From: Tetrapyrgos nigripes
Lineage: Eukaryota > Basidiomycota > Agaricomycetes > Agaricales > Campanellaceae
Direction: 5' to 3'
Length of the DNA stretch: 64,000 nt
NCBI GenBank assembly: GCA_013368315.1
Contig: JAACJM010000042.1
Location: 372,001 to 436,000 of the forward strand
The stretch's first letter is position 1. The number at the start of each line of letters is the position of its first letter. Below the pieces are notes generated by a model, which made no database searches, was not told the origin of the DNA, and was given only the letters and a program-made list of their open reading frames with translations. Positions 33,270 to 45,791 of the stretch are shown here, one piece after another. A program made the position numbers and the translations under genes.

Positions 33270-36134
33270 TAGTGAAGAGACTTATCGTACTCGCAGTTTT
33301 TGATTAACATACCACATTGAGTATGCATATGTGTGGCTGACAGCACTCATGTTTTCTTGCATGTTTCAGAGACCTCGGTCCTAGCGATCTTCGGCGTTCC
33401 TTGTTTCCGTAAGTCCGCAGCGCTTGAGCAGTTTGGTGAAGTTTCAAGTACTAATAGACATTTGTGTTATCGCAACACTGACTCAGCATCAGCAAGGAAT
33501 CATCACACTACGAAGAATCGGTTGTTGTTATCGTCCGACGAGATCATCATCAGTGCGTGGCTATAGACGGCCCTGCCAGTGGTTTGCACCTTTCCCTTGA
33601 GGTCGTTTCGAGATCCACTGCGATTCCAATTCGCGTGTGGATGAATCGAGGCTCGGTATGTAGTAGCTTCTACAAGGCTCGGTCCCGATCCCGGTAAATT
33701 CGTTGGTCTTCAATCTACCAGTCAGCAAGCATTCTTGAATGTCACGATTGAGGTTATGCCATGCAGCATACACATGGAAAGTTCATAATGTCAGTCTGCT
33801 TTCCGAGCATGAGCCTACGATTGAGGATACGGCAGGCAGCATATGACAGATGGAATATTCATAATGTTAGTGTGCTTTCTGAGCATGAGCCTTCTAGGCC
33901 TCCGGCCCGGGAGAGGAACTTTAAGCTGAACAAGTGTTACAAATTAGTACACGGCGCGAAAATCAAGTTGAGAAGAATTCCCCCTTCAAGGGGCTCTCGG
34001 TTCCGACAAGGTCTCGAGGTTTGTCAGTGGTATTGTCAAGGCACTGGTATACTACTGACGGTGCATGCAGTACACGAGCCACGCGTACCAAAAGCGTACG
34101 TATGCGCCCCTGGAAGGAAAATGGATCCGCTGCCAGATCTGGCTGAAGATCAATGGCCACCTAGTGTCACCTACTAGTACGACACCGGGACGGGATGTGC
34201 TGTCCTTTCTAGAAGTGTCAGCAGATGTCTGAGATTCTGGGTAGTACGAAATAGATATCTAAGCACATGTACTTGTTAGCATTGTAGGCATCCACGCGAT
34301 GCCAGTGGCTACTGGTAAGTAGCACGCAACAAGCACGGAACGAGCAGCAGCTCCCCGATACATCGATATATCTCATATCTAGACCTCGGTTACGACAAGG
34401 TCTCTCCGTCGGTCATCGACGCTCTTGAAGGCTGAAGGTCTTCTTTCTGTCTCAGGAAAAATTCTAATCAAAGTACGTATCATTGGTTGATTTTCGCTAA
34501 TAGCTTAAAACTCACTTCAAGACTCAAGACTACCTGAGCGACTCGATTAGATGTACTAATGCTAGAACTTTGGCTTTCTTGACTGCTATTATTATCGCTC
34601 GGCTTACTTACCGACATCAAGGTCTATAGTGGCCGCTGGATAAATCTGGATAACTCCGGAAGCAGAATATCGACGAAGACGAAGCCTGTCAAGGTCGTTG
34701 TCAACCGTCTCCGAATTCCAGACTCAGCTTACTACGTAGATTTCCAGTTCCTTGGGGTGGCATTCCTAAATGCAACAAGGTATTATATAAGACATATTCG
34801 ACGATTTTTTCGGATAGTTTGCCCCATAGTACTAGTACCTGTAGGTACGCATCAACCAGAGCAATGGCTCACAGAGGCCAATTAGATATCAATCAAACCG
34901 TACCAGTCAACTTGAACCCGCGGACCGCTCGTGTGCTAAGATATCTGCATCAGCAGCCCCATTTGCCACTCGTCTGATGCTTAGTATGAGTCATGTCGAA
35001 ATTCGCGTTTGTTGAATGTTCAGTAGTAAGCAGAGCCGATACGTAGTAAGTACAGCCTGCAACGTTTACCCTGTGATCTTGTGGCAGTCGTCATGTATAA
35101 TTTTATAACCCAAAAACCCAAAAAGAGCGGTGTCGCCACCGGGGTACTTTTCCCCGGTCTGACTTTTGAGTCTCTCATTGTCCGAAAGAAGTTCTGATCA
35201 AGAATCACCTACTTTTGAGTATCCCTGTGAGAACCTTAGAAGTCCAGGAAAGATTGGGTTCGTGTAGTAATCTCACGAGCATTTGCTATCATATAGCTAA
35301 TGAGCATGGGCCAATGAATCGAGGCCTATAGGTGGCAACTGGTACACGCTTTGATTACCGACGAGTGCGGCGAACTAGACAAACAGCCGTGGATCTTGAG
35401 CAAGAGTTGTAGGCGAGAAGGAGATAAGCCAAGAAGGACAGACGCTGGAGTTCGGGAGAAAGATGACTGTCTGATGTCTTGCCGAGGCCCGAGGGCCTAG
35501 ACCCTCGCTTTTTTGCTCCGGAGGACCATCACATGATCATTCTACCTTTTCTTTCCCAACCGCGCCGACGGAGAAACTGAACCCTACCGAGACAGCACCG
35601 GCGTCAAATGGTCCTAACGCCTCCCGTGTGCTATACGCCTTGTAAGTCTCCGAGTACTCAATGGAGGTGACCGTAACCGAAAGACCCAAAGTAGGTCCGC
35701 AGGCGGCAACATCAGACAGATTGTCGTTCCTTGTACACGCCGAGATCAGCTGTATGTGTATGTTCGGCAAGAAGTTTTCATTTTTCTGTGGCGTTTGCAT
35801 TCATTAAAGAAATTGTAATTTCTGTAGATATACACAATTCCAAATCAGAAGAGCAGAAAATCGGTGTTCTTCGAGCTGGCACCTCAACTATCCATAATAT
35901 GCATCAGGCCATTTTATTTTATCTTTATTTTCCTTGCGTTGCCTCAGTCTTCCCGTCACCTGTTGGGAAAGATGTCATTCGGAATGGCGGATCCAACCAT
36001 ATACGATACGACAGCCTGCGCATCTCTCCGTCTAAAGCGGTGTCTCGGGGGAGATTTCATTCCAGCGTGGTATCGAAATCTCGCATATTCTCGGTTTGAT
36101 TTCAGGCCCACGATGATGTATGCGTATGCGTTTG
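33270..36134. other. Mostly non-coding; one ~73-bp tandem duplication
   Basis: No gene supported. The segment with TTCATAATGT and GAGCATGAGCCT occurs twice in a row, at about 33765-33820 and 33838-33895. A possible coding stretch at 33900-34177 has no recognisable domain. Confidence 0.35.
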
Positions 36135-36142
36135 TATATAAA
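36135..36142 (+). promoter_or_regulatory. TATA box of the oxidase gene
   Basis: TATATAAA lies about 102 nt before the ATG at 36244. Confidence 0.55.
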
Positions 36143-36243
36143 CGGCGTTGAAGGAGGTATGATTGGAGTCCACTCCTTCGAGTCTGCTTCGACGTCCCCA
36201 TTCTCAATCCTCTTCTTCCTTCGTACTATTGCTTACTAGTACG

Positions 36244-39200
36244 ATGCCGAGTACGCTTATACACGAGATACTCTCCTTCTTATCACTCTCTGCCGCCCTT
36301 GGACCGATATCCGTTGTGGCTTCAACGTCGAGTACTGCATATTCGCAGACTCCCTGGTCCACAGTTTCCTCGTCTTTACTGCACACCTTCAACACCACCG
36401 TCGATGGACGACTCTCCCAGGGCTTTCCATTCGCAGCACCTTGCGCGATGATGTCAAACGATTCTTCAAACTCCACAGGTACCACACCAACTTGTGATCA
36501 AATCCAAGCAGGATATTTAGATGAAGGTACGAGACCCGGGATGATTCTTCGTGTTATCACTCGTTCCTCGGGCTTATCACCAGTGAATGACTAACTGACT
36601 GATCGACTGCTGCTTGCTTTTAGAGTTCCGCACAAACAACTTTGGAGCCTACACTAATCCCCAATGGGAGACTTGTCAGACGACCGGAGACCAATGTCTT
36701 TTGGACTGGAGAGATCCGAAAAGTTTGGCGCCTGTATTACCTCCGAATCAATGCAAGCCAGGAAGTGTTCCGTCTTATTTTGTGAGTATTGGACCGTGTT
36801 CAGAAGATACTGTTCGAGTACATTCTTACTACTTGCTGACGCTGATGCTCGGCCAGATCGACGTTGAATCAGAAAAGGACGTCCAAGCTGCGTACGACTT
36901 TTCTCGACGAACAGAGATACCGCTCGTCATCAAGAATACTGGGGTACGTGTTGTTTCTACTCTGTTTCCTGCTGAAACGGATACTAACCCGTAATCTCCG
37001 ACAGCACGACTACGTGGGGCGTAGTAGCGCTCCTAACTCATTAGCTCTCTGGGTAAATCATCGCTTTGTTCATTGAATACGATCCCGAAGAGTTCTGATA
37101 CATCATATCATGTTACAGACACATAACCTTAGAAACGTAAGTTGAGGAACTACTGGACAGACGAGGAAACTCGTCCATTCTCGCTATCCCTATACTCATC
37201 CTCATTCCCGATGTCGTATACATTCCTCTGCTTGTTTGAAAACGGGAATCTAAGCTAACTGACTTAACTTTCTACCCTGCGTCCTTAGATTTCGTATTCT
37301 CCCGAGTTCATACCAGAGGGATGTACAAAGGATGAGGCTAAACCAGGAGTTACGCTTGGGGTAAGTGTACACATCTGCCCTCTTGATTTAAAGCCACCTT
37401 GCCATCACTAGTGCGGCCCGTCGTTGCGAGACGTATCTTGTGCCGTGCCGTGTCTTCATCTTGACGCCTTGTATCTCCATTCAACTCTGGACTTGGACTG
37501 ATTGCTTTCCCTTTTCCCGAGCAGGCCGGTGTTCAGTGGTTTGAAGCCTACGCTTTTGCTGAGGCAAATAATATTACGCTCGTTGGAGGTACATATGAAC
37601 GTATTCGTCCTTTCTTTCTTTTCTTGACGATTTTCTTTCCGTTCCAGGCAGTGATCGTAGTGTGGGTGCGAGCGGAGGATGGTTGCAGGTTCGTATTGAC
37701 TTATAGAGCCTCGACATGAGCGACCGGTCCTTACAAGTTTACATTAGGGTGGAGGCCACAGCATGTTATCCAACACGATGGGATTAGGAGTTGATAGGGT
37801 TGTAAGTTTAAAACTTTGAATCATTATCGTGGATCATTTTTACTCACAACTCGCCACCAACCCTGACAGCTTCAGTTCAAGGTTGTAACCCCCGATGGCC
37901 AGTATCGAATTGCCAATGAGTGCCAAAACGAAGATCTGTTCTTTGCCCTCCGAGGCGGTAAGTGCTTCACTTCCGAGGAATGACGAAGGAAAGGGCGATT
38001 GGCACCTTCCTACTTCATTTCTATCTTTTGCTTCGCTGGTGCCTAGCTAACTTCGTCTCTTTTGGTCCATTTCCTTCTGATCGTAGGCGGAGGAGGTACC
38101 TTTGGTGTAGTCCTCGAATCCACCACACTCGCATCTCCTCAAACATCCTTACATGTCGTGGTCCTTACCCTTCCCCCAAACACCGAAAACTCGAAGACCG
38201 GCAAGGCAGGTAAACCCCATCCATCTCAGACTAAACAAATGTGGTCCATCATGATTCAAAACGGACTGAGATGGGCACAAGAAGGATGGGGTGGCGTTGC
38301 GTCATCTAGCGCTGTGATCTATATCATCCCCGGGCATTTGATGAGCAAGGAGGATGCGGCGAGATCCATGGAGCCGTTGATTGAATTAGGAAAAGGGGTG
38401 AGGAAGGATTGGGAGGCGGCCAATCCGAATGCGAATAGTACGACAGGCCCTCAGGTGGTCCTAACAGACTTCCCTAGCTGGGGAACGTTTTTCGATTGGT
38501 TTGCTTCTGAGAATGTTGCTGTGAGTGCTCTCCCTTCATCTGTCAAGTACTGGCTTATAATTGACTATATCTGATTCATCGTTCCTTTCTTGTCATTCAA
38601 CTCAGTCTGTAGGAGTCAACGTCGCTCTCGCCTCTCGTTTGATCCCTAAGGACAACTTTTCAACCTCTCAAAAACAAATCCAGCTCGTAGACAATCTAGT
38701 CAACGCCAACTCGATGACAGACAATCTCCTCTTCCTAATCGACGCGCCTTCGTCTTATCCCGATCCAAACAAGACGACGAGTGTAACCGAAACGTGGAGA
38801 GATAGCATCTATCATGTTACAATGATATCGACCTGGAACTGGAATTCTACCATGGAAGAGAAGAAGGCGAAGTATAGAAACGTCCGGAATGCAATAGAGG
38901 GCTTGAGGAGGGATACGCCGGACGGTGCATATTCGGTAAGTTCCTTTCTTTTCTTCCATGTTATTTATTCTATGGGCGCTGATTCTCTTCCCTTTTAGAA
39001 CGAAGCCGATGTATATGAACCGAATCATGAAGGTACGGTGATATGTTTTCCGTGACAGCCAAGGCCGTCCAACTTCTAACGACCCACTTTAGTGTCGTTC
39101 TGGGGTGCTAACTATGAAAGACTTCTTGAGATTAAGAACAAGTAGTGAGTATCTCATACCGGCTCTACTCCGAGCTCAGCTCTATGTTTTCGTTTCGAGA

Positions 39201-39379
39201 AGGGTGCGTTTCTGATGATCTTGTCGCCTTCACAGTGACCCCGACCACCTCTTAAATTGCTGGCATTGTGGTGAGTTGAAGTTCTCTCTAGTCAGCTGCT
39301 ATATCTAATCTTCATCCTTTCTGTAGTTGGCTGGAAGCAAGAGCTATCGCAATACTCCTGTTATTTCCGAGACATATGA
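36244..39379 (+). CDS. Secreted FAD-linked oxidase, berberine-bridge-enzyme type
   Basis: Sixteen exons: 36244-36526, 36624-36781, 36857-36943, 37005-37052, 37119-37136, 37289-37360, 37525-37588, 37648-37688, 37748-37801, 37876-37957, 38087-38520, 38606-38935, 38999-39032, 39093-39144, 39236-39270 and 39327-39379. They give 614 aa in one frame. After a hydrophobic signal (about residues 8-25) comes the FAD-binding half: DVQAAYDFSRRTEIPLVIKN, HDYVGRSS (the His that usually binds FAD covalently), GWLQGGGHSMLSN, LFFALRGGGGGTFGVV. The C-terminus has the BBE motif YDPDHLLNCWHCVGWK. The second flavin-linking Cys of plant BBEs is not seen in the usual place. It probably oxidises a secreted sugar or secondary metabolite; the substrate cannot be read. 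Exon 5 is only 18 nt. Confidence 0.92.
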
Positions 39380-40334
39380 CGAAACGAGTCAATGTGTAGC
39401 TATTATCCATGTACTTTTAGACGTGTATATCTAGGACAATGGCGAGAAATTCCGTAGACATACTAACACCCATTCGTCCGCTGTCATCTCTACAAGCGCC
39501 TGCCCGGTGCATCATCTCGTCAGAGTCCTCCTCGCCAGTGTTTACGAGACTGTGCGTTCTAATGTTCCTCGTTTGATGATCGTATGGCTATCTGACATCC
39601 TGAAGCTATACATGTCATAATATAGTGCAGGCTCACCCTGGGCTCAGTGAATGAAGCTCTCCCTCCAACCGACCCATATTTGCCTAATCCTGGGCAAAGT
39701 GTCCCTTCAACTACTAACGTGGGTCCGAGTCAATTTGAGGGAGCCTTGTCACGTCAAGAAATCTGGATATGAGAGAGAAAGGGTGATAAAGGTCATAGCG
39801 TCAGTCCAGTTACTTGGGTCAAGCAGCCAAGGTCTACACACCAGATTGAGCTCTTCACCTTTCTCGGTCTCGCCTGTCACTACTACTGCCACTTTTGCGG
39901 CTACCATCGGCATATCTAGGACCATTACCATCTTAAAAGACGCTTGAGGATAGAATGACGCCTTGAGAAGCAATATGAGCTGGTCGGCTAACATTTGGGA
40001 TATAGAATCAATTGCCATGGTACTGGAAAATTGAAAAATGATCAATTTTGCTATCTTTGATTTAGGTACCGACGGTGTCAATCTTACTGATGAGTAACTA
40101 GAAGGTATGTGTAAAGCGTATTGTATTTTTCGCCAGCTTTACGAGGTCGAATGAAATGAGGTTGAGTTCGACTTCTGCTTGTGGCTATGCTTAAACGGTC
40201 CCGTCTATCCGTCCGATAAACGGGTTTGGACCGATTTTATCCGTGTGGCTGTGTATTTTTCTTTGTCTTTGTATCTACCTTTCCTTTCTCTTCTCACTCG
40301 TACTCAACTCTTACTAACTGGTTCTCCTTTCCAG

Positions 40335-40880
40335 TTATATGACCTCGGCCCAGAATTAAACCTCAACTCTACCTTCCCCTACGGCTGGGAGCCCGACGTC
40401 GACGGCTTCCGCGGCCACATCTTCGTCTCTTCAACAAACATTGCATCTACAGGCCCTGATGGTCAAACCTACCCCTCCACCTCCGAACTCCTTGTCCTAA
40501 CCATAAAAGGCGCCTCTGGATCGGTGGAGGCCCAACAATGAAGAAAAAGACAGATTAAGCGACATTTTGTTATTTTCATGTTGTTGTGCTAGAGTAGGAC
40601 CGACTTGCAGTACGGTTTGTCCGTTGGGCTTAATAATACAGAAGGGAGTTTTGTGTGTAGACAGGGATGTCTGGAGGTGTCGACAGAGGAAAGTTTGTTT
40701 CGTAGTGTTGGGTCAGTGAGTTGATTTCTTTGTTTAGCTCTGTCTGTCTCTTTGTCTCTTTTCCATTGACACATCATCCGCAGAACCTCTACAACAACCT
40801 AACCCTTCTCTACCCCCACTCAACAATCTGGATTACCGGCCACTCTCTCTTGGTGAAGCTCTTGCTTAACACTCTTTCCA
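40335..40880 (+). pseudogene. Atg15-like class 3 lipase, frameshifted remnant
   Basis: Pieces in order but in different frames: LYDLGPELNLNSTFPYGWEP and DVDGFRGHIFVSS (one frame), DRLSDILLFSCCCARVGPT (second), CLEVSTEESLFRSVG (third), then NLYNNLTLLYPHSTIWITGH after an intron. The nucleophile elbow GHSLGG of Atg15 lipases is altered to GHSLLVK by a frame change, and nothing of the catalytic Asp/His region follows. Atg15 breaks down autophagic bodies in the vacuole; this copy cannot. It is presumably a second copy of that gene. Confidence 0.65.
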
Positions 40881-40999
40881 CCAAATTTGGTCAACTGACT
40901 TGGAGAGTCATCATGATGAGGGTTTTGAGACGGATATAAGGGTTTCAGGCGAAAGGGCGGGACTTTGAATACATGTCTCATGTCTTTTAGACAATTGGG

Positions 41000-42130
41000 T
41001 TTGTCTCTTTTTCTCTTTCTCGTGCCTTCTTTTTCTTCATCTGTCCGTTTATCTTGCTAGCTAACCAAATCTCCATCTACAGATGATTCTATGAGTATAG
41101 CACATTGGCACCATTATGACACTATGATACTCCTAAGGTCCAAGTCTGAGTTTTGGTGTGAAGGAATAATGGGAGGAACAATGGGATTGGGTACAGATGT
41201 ATTGTAACAACATCGGATAGGGATGGGATGGGTTAGGAGGTATGAGCCAGCCATGATCCTCAAATCAAAGAGTTCAATATGTCAGGAATTGGCTGGACAT
41301 TTAAGGAGATAGGATGAGATGTTAGTAAATAGGATAAACAGAACACCTGTACACTATATTGTACTGTAGTATCTTAACTTCATTAAGATGTTCAGGATTC
41401 AGGATCAGGTTCTTGTTTCAGACTGCAGGATTGTTAACATGGTCCAACCAGTGGGTGCTAGCTATTCAGCCTGAAGTAAACCTGTGGCCTCGTCTTCACC
41501 ACGCACAGCGTTGGCCCACATCCCTTTCATACCAGTTCAAGCCAGTTACAAGTAATTTTAAAATACTGATGCAACAAATGCTCATGTAAATACTAACAAA
41601 TATCTACCTTGATATACTGGGAGATTAATGAAACACTACTCACCATGTGCCAGTGGTTCTGAATGCTAGTGGACAGTGAAACTAGGAAATGATGATAAAT
41701 CTAGTTGCTCATATCCTCTGGAAGTTTGTGGAAAGTTTCAAGTGACCTGGAAATGAACAGCAGCAGCTCAAGGATGCACAACCATCACTAGAGAAACAAA
41801 GCAGCAAAATTCATAAGAAATAAGAGGATCCTGAAAGCCCTCGTAAACACCCCAGAAACCGTGTAATAAGCAAGTACTAGAGTGAGACACAGTCTCTCAA
41901 CATTGCATAGCAAAATTCGGGACAAACAGTGCAAGATACTCCCCTCCACACATGTGCAACAGCAAGAGAGTGGTACCCCTTCTGAGACACAGCACACTTT
42001 TGAAGAGGAGCAATGTGTATATTGCAGACTATGATGTTCAAAGTATGGCAGCCAAAGTGTTAAAAAAATAAAATTCCGATGTTATGAGTCTGAATGTTAT
42101 TGAGGCTCGTTCTTTATGGTACCTTTTTTT
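41000..42130. other. Start of the mobile block, no gene named
   Basis: CpG becomes rare here. At 42050 AAAGTGTTAAAAAAATAAAA with a TATGGC lead marks an element end that recurs at 58.9 kb. Confidence 0.3.
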
Positions 42131-42138
42131 TCATTATT

Positions 42139-42560
42139 TAAGCGGTGGTTTGGCTTTGTTTGGCATCACTGCATCCACCTGGGCTCCTGTATCCCATTAA
42201 GCGGTGGTTTGGCTTTGTTTGGCATCGCTGCGTCAACCTGGGCTCCTGTATCTGTTAAGCAGTGGTTTGGCTTTGTTTGGCAGCACCACATCTCAATCTG
42301 GGCTCCTGTGTCCCATTAAGCAGTGGTTTGGCTTTTTTTGCAGCATCACGTCAACCTGTCTCAACCTGGGCTCCTGTGTCCTGTTAAGCGGTGGTTTGGC
42401 TTTGTTTTGCAGCACCACATCAACCTGGGCTCCTGTTCCTGTTAAATGGTGGTTTGACTCTGTTTGGCAGCACTGTGTCTATGTGGGCTCAGCCTCCACT
42501 TCCTTTTAAGCAGCGGCAGCATCTATCTGGGTTCTACCTTCATTTAAGTAGTGGCTTGTT
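42139..42560. repeat. Minisatellite, about seven units of 57-68 bp
   Basis: Units start AAGC(G/A)GTGGTTTGGCTTTG and end CTGGGCTCCTGT. Starts lie near 42139, 42198, 42256, 42317, 42385, 42443 and 42507. The units drift in length and sequence toward the right. Confidence 0.85.
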
Positions 42561-42789
42561 TGCATCCAGCCTGGTCAACTCATCTGTTTCTGTTCATGCT
42601 TGTGTCAAGAAATTTTCATTGCCAGTACCCCCTACTTTGGCATTACAATGTTACAGTACTACTCATTCACTCACTAATTTCCATTTGACCCATCTTTGTG
42701 TTTGTCTCCAACTCCATTTCCATCCAGTTGCCAACCCTTCTCTTGAGTCTCTTACCTCGCACTTCTTTCATTTTGTCTTCCTCCTTCGA

Positions 42790-43930
42790 TGCAGCTTCTA
42801 TGGCCTGCAATGTGATTCTTGTCAGATGCAGCTAATACCTTTGCATTTGACTGTCTTACCTTGTCTGTGAAGAGCCTGTTCACCAAGGTGATTGAGCACA
42901 ACACGACACATGTCTTGTACTGTTGGTTGTATCTCTTTCCCATTGGCACCAACATCACCATAAACTGTACTTCTACTACATCACCACGTCTGAATTTGGT
43001 GGGCTGCACGTTGGTGAACCTGTTATTGGAAAAGGAAAGTGATTCAGACTATTGAAACAATTGATATGTAAGACAGTGACTCACTTCCATTCTCCATCTT
43101 CCATCTCTCTCATTTCTGAGTACTTGACCCTATTTTCCTCCATATGTGTGTAATCAGTTCCCACCAGCTTTTCTAGTATCTTGTTGGGGTCCACCTCCCT
43201 TGTGAGGTCCAGAGCAGGCTGAAAGGGTGTGAGTGTGCGAGACATGAAGTACCTGTTGGACAGATGCAGCACCAGTCCCTCATAGTACCTGTTGTTGATC
43301 GCGTCATTCTCCAACACTGCTTTTTCATCTACATTGCATTTGAGGTAGCTCTCGATTTTTTTGATGCCCTCTAGAGCCTTGGTGAACTCTTCAATGTTCA
43401 TGCTGCTTAGCATTATACCCCGTTTCAACTGTGGAGTTCTCACTTTTCTGTTGTCTATGTCAGTGTCCCATGCAGACAGGCGTGAAGGGAGGAAAAATGG
43501 AAAAGTGGTGCGGATTTATATATGAGAAGGACATATATATGTAGAGAGAGAGAGAGAGAGAGAGAGAGATGTAGGCGCTATTTGAGAAGCACTGTTTCAC
43601 TCACTTTCCTAGGACTTTGGTGAATGGTGGTAAATCCTTGGTGACAATGATGCCTTGGATCGACACCACTAGTTCCTCAGGTTGAGGACCTGTTTTCACC
43701 ATTCTCCAGGCTTGTGGGACACCTGCATACACTGCTGTGTACATGTCTTTCCAGTCTTCATCCTGTATGTTCCCATTATATCCATGACCATGCTGATTCA
43801 ATCACATTGTGAACGTACCTCAGCAAATTTGGCTGCATTGTCTGTTGCATATGCGGCATTTCATCTCTTCTCAATGAATGTCTTCAGGAATGTCTCTGTC
43901 TTGTAATGACTCTGCTGCTACACTCACAAG
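42790..43930 (-). pseudogene. Uncharacterised TE-associated gene, minus strand
   Basis: Four coding pieces follow in order. TETFLKTFIEKR (stop) NAAYATDNAAKFAE lies near 43830-43910. DEDWKDMYTAVYAGVPQAWR..DLPPFTKVLGK lies at 43604-43770. QLKRGIMLSSMNIEEFTKAL..NRYFMSRTLTPFQPALDLTR..REMEDGEW (43087-43425) ends at a GTGAGT donor. RFTNVQPTKFRRGDVVEVQF..YKTCVVLCSITLVNRLFTD lies at 42850-43020. The last block (P..FR.GD.VE.Q......K....L.S..L....FT) is one I recall from repeated hypothetical proteins of mushroom genomes. Function unknown. At least one in-frame stop is present. Confidence 0.45.
43541..43570. repeat. (GA)n microsatellite
   Basis: About 13 GA units, inside a spacer between two exons of the minus-strand gene. 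Confidence 0.85.
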
Positions 43931-44861
43931 CTTCTGGAATGTTGTAGTGATTGTTCATGGTGGAGAGAGAGTAAGTTGGTCTTTTTCTCCCATGTCTGTC
44001 TGTGATATACCTTGATCCTCCCCGTTTCTGTCTCTATTTGTGGCTTCTTTATCTGCTGCTTCTTTTTTGATCTTGGCTGTCTAAGTCTCTGTTACCTGTT
44101 GAGTTCTTCACAACCAGTGGTCTTTGTATGTTCACCTTCCCTTCCTCTTGTTGTATTTTTGAAGCAGTTTTATATTGCCAGGCATCATAATGAGTGCTCG
44201 CAATGTATAGGCAGTGAGTATGGTTGCTCTCTTGATGTTCACAACTCTGCCTGAATTGTGGTGTCTGTGGGTCCTTCTTTGTCATACTCTTTATGTGCTG
44301 CTCCTTATTGCTAATTCGTCTCTGCTAGCTTGTTCCGCCTATTGCACATAGTTGTCTTACGGTCATTTGGTTTTGACTGTTCCCTATCCCCATTTCTTTT
44401 TGTTTTTTCCTTCTTCTTCAATAGTGATCTGTAGCTCACCTCACCCAAGCCTCATGTGTTGTTATTATTATTTTTTGCTTTGACTCCATAATTGTTGGTC
44501 TTTCTTTTATGTATGCTTGGTCTTGGTGATCTGCCACTGTATGTTCAAATGTGTCTAGTCAATTTCCTGAGATATACATTTGTGCCACATCCAGCTTTCC
44601 TTTCTCTCTTTCTCACCTCTCTTTCTGTTCTCTCTTGATTTTTTCTCTTTCTTTTTTTCACCTTTGTTCTGTCTAGTGGTCAGAAAAAAGAAGTAGTCCT
44701 ACAAAGGCTGATATGTCAAGGTTCACCAGGCATAAGTCCAAATCCAAGGAGGAGTCCCCTGTCCACAAACCCAAAGCACTTCTTCCCTTCAATGATTCCT
44801 TCCCCTCTTTTTTGAATCCTGAATATTGATTTCACACCTTTCTGTCTGTGTTCTTCCACAG

Positions 44862-44928
44862 TCCCCATTTACAATGGGGTTCCAGATGGCAAAGCCTCTA
44901 AGCAAGGGTTTTTTTCTGGTGCGGATGA
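44862..44928 (+). pseudogene. 5' part of an exon split by the giant foldback element
   Basis: After a TTCCACAG acceptor the frame reads PIYNGVPDGKASKQGFFSGA and reaches GAT GA at the element edge. With the element and one TGA removed it runs on without a break into the piece at 53871-54090. I do not recognise the protein. A possible upstream exon is MSRFTRHKSKSKEESPVHKP at about 44717-44822. Confidence 0.55.
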
Positions 44929-45749
44929 CACTGGGTGCAAATACTTGTAAATCCTCTGCTTTACTGAGGTTTTACAAGAGTATTACACCAAGCCAATCAA
45001 TATGTAAGACTCCTTGTCATACATTAGTATTACAAGAGACAGAAAAAATTAGAACAACCTTGTATGACCATTGTAAGTCACAAAGAAATACCATGGACTT
45101 TCAGTGTGACTTGCTGTCACTGTATACCCTTGGTGGATATACTGTGGAATTACACAGGAATTTCAGAGTGACTTTTTGTCACAATATGTCATGTAGTAAG
45201 ACACATAGGAAATACTGGAGTATTTCAGTGTGACAGATAATCACAGTATGACAAACAGTAAGGCAAGAGAGATTTACAAAGGACTTACAAGGAAGCAAAA
45301 TCTGCAGGAAATTTACAAAGTGACAATCAAGTCACAGTAATACACTTGTAAGACTAGCTGTATTATGAAGGAATTACAAGAAACATTTGCTACAAACACA
45401 GGTAAATCCTCAGCCTTACTGGAGTATTACAAGAGTATTATGGAGAACCAATCAATATGTAAGTTGGCTTGACTTACAAGTGTATTACAAAATAGACAAA
45501 AAATGAGGACTATTCTGAAAGACCATTGTAAGCTGCAAGGACATACCATGGACTTTCAGTGTGAGGCTTTGTCACAGTATAGCATTGAAGAGCATACTTT
45601 TTTGTCACAGTATGTCTTGTAAAACAGAACTGAAATACCAGGGTATTTCAGTGTGAGATAATGTCACAGTAAGACAATTTGTAAACCAAGTAAAATTTAC
45701 AGAGGACTTACCAGAAGGTAGAACTTGAAAATCTTGGGTAAGACTGCTC
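44929..45749 (+). repeat. Left 821-bp terminal arm of the giant element
   Basis: It matches 53047-53867 in reverse complement along its length with few differences (for example TTGGGTAAGACTG against TTGGATAAGACTG). Many short GTAATAC, TTACAAG and GTGACAG words repeat inside, typical of CACTA subterminal regions. Confidence 0.9.
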
Positions 45750-45791
45750 GATCGTTACTGCAAGCACCAGGGTTCGAAGGTTGGGGCAGTC

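Noticed and set aside
43081..43443. Complete single-exon gene
   Set aside because: The frame ends at a donor site and continues in the next exon, and relatives I recall are longer, so it is treated as one exon of a larger gene.
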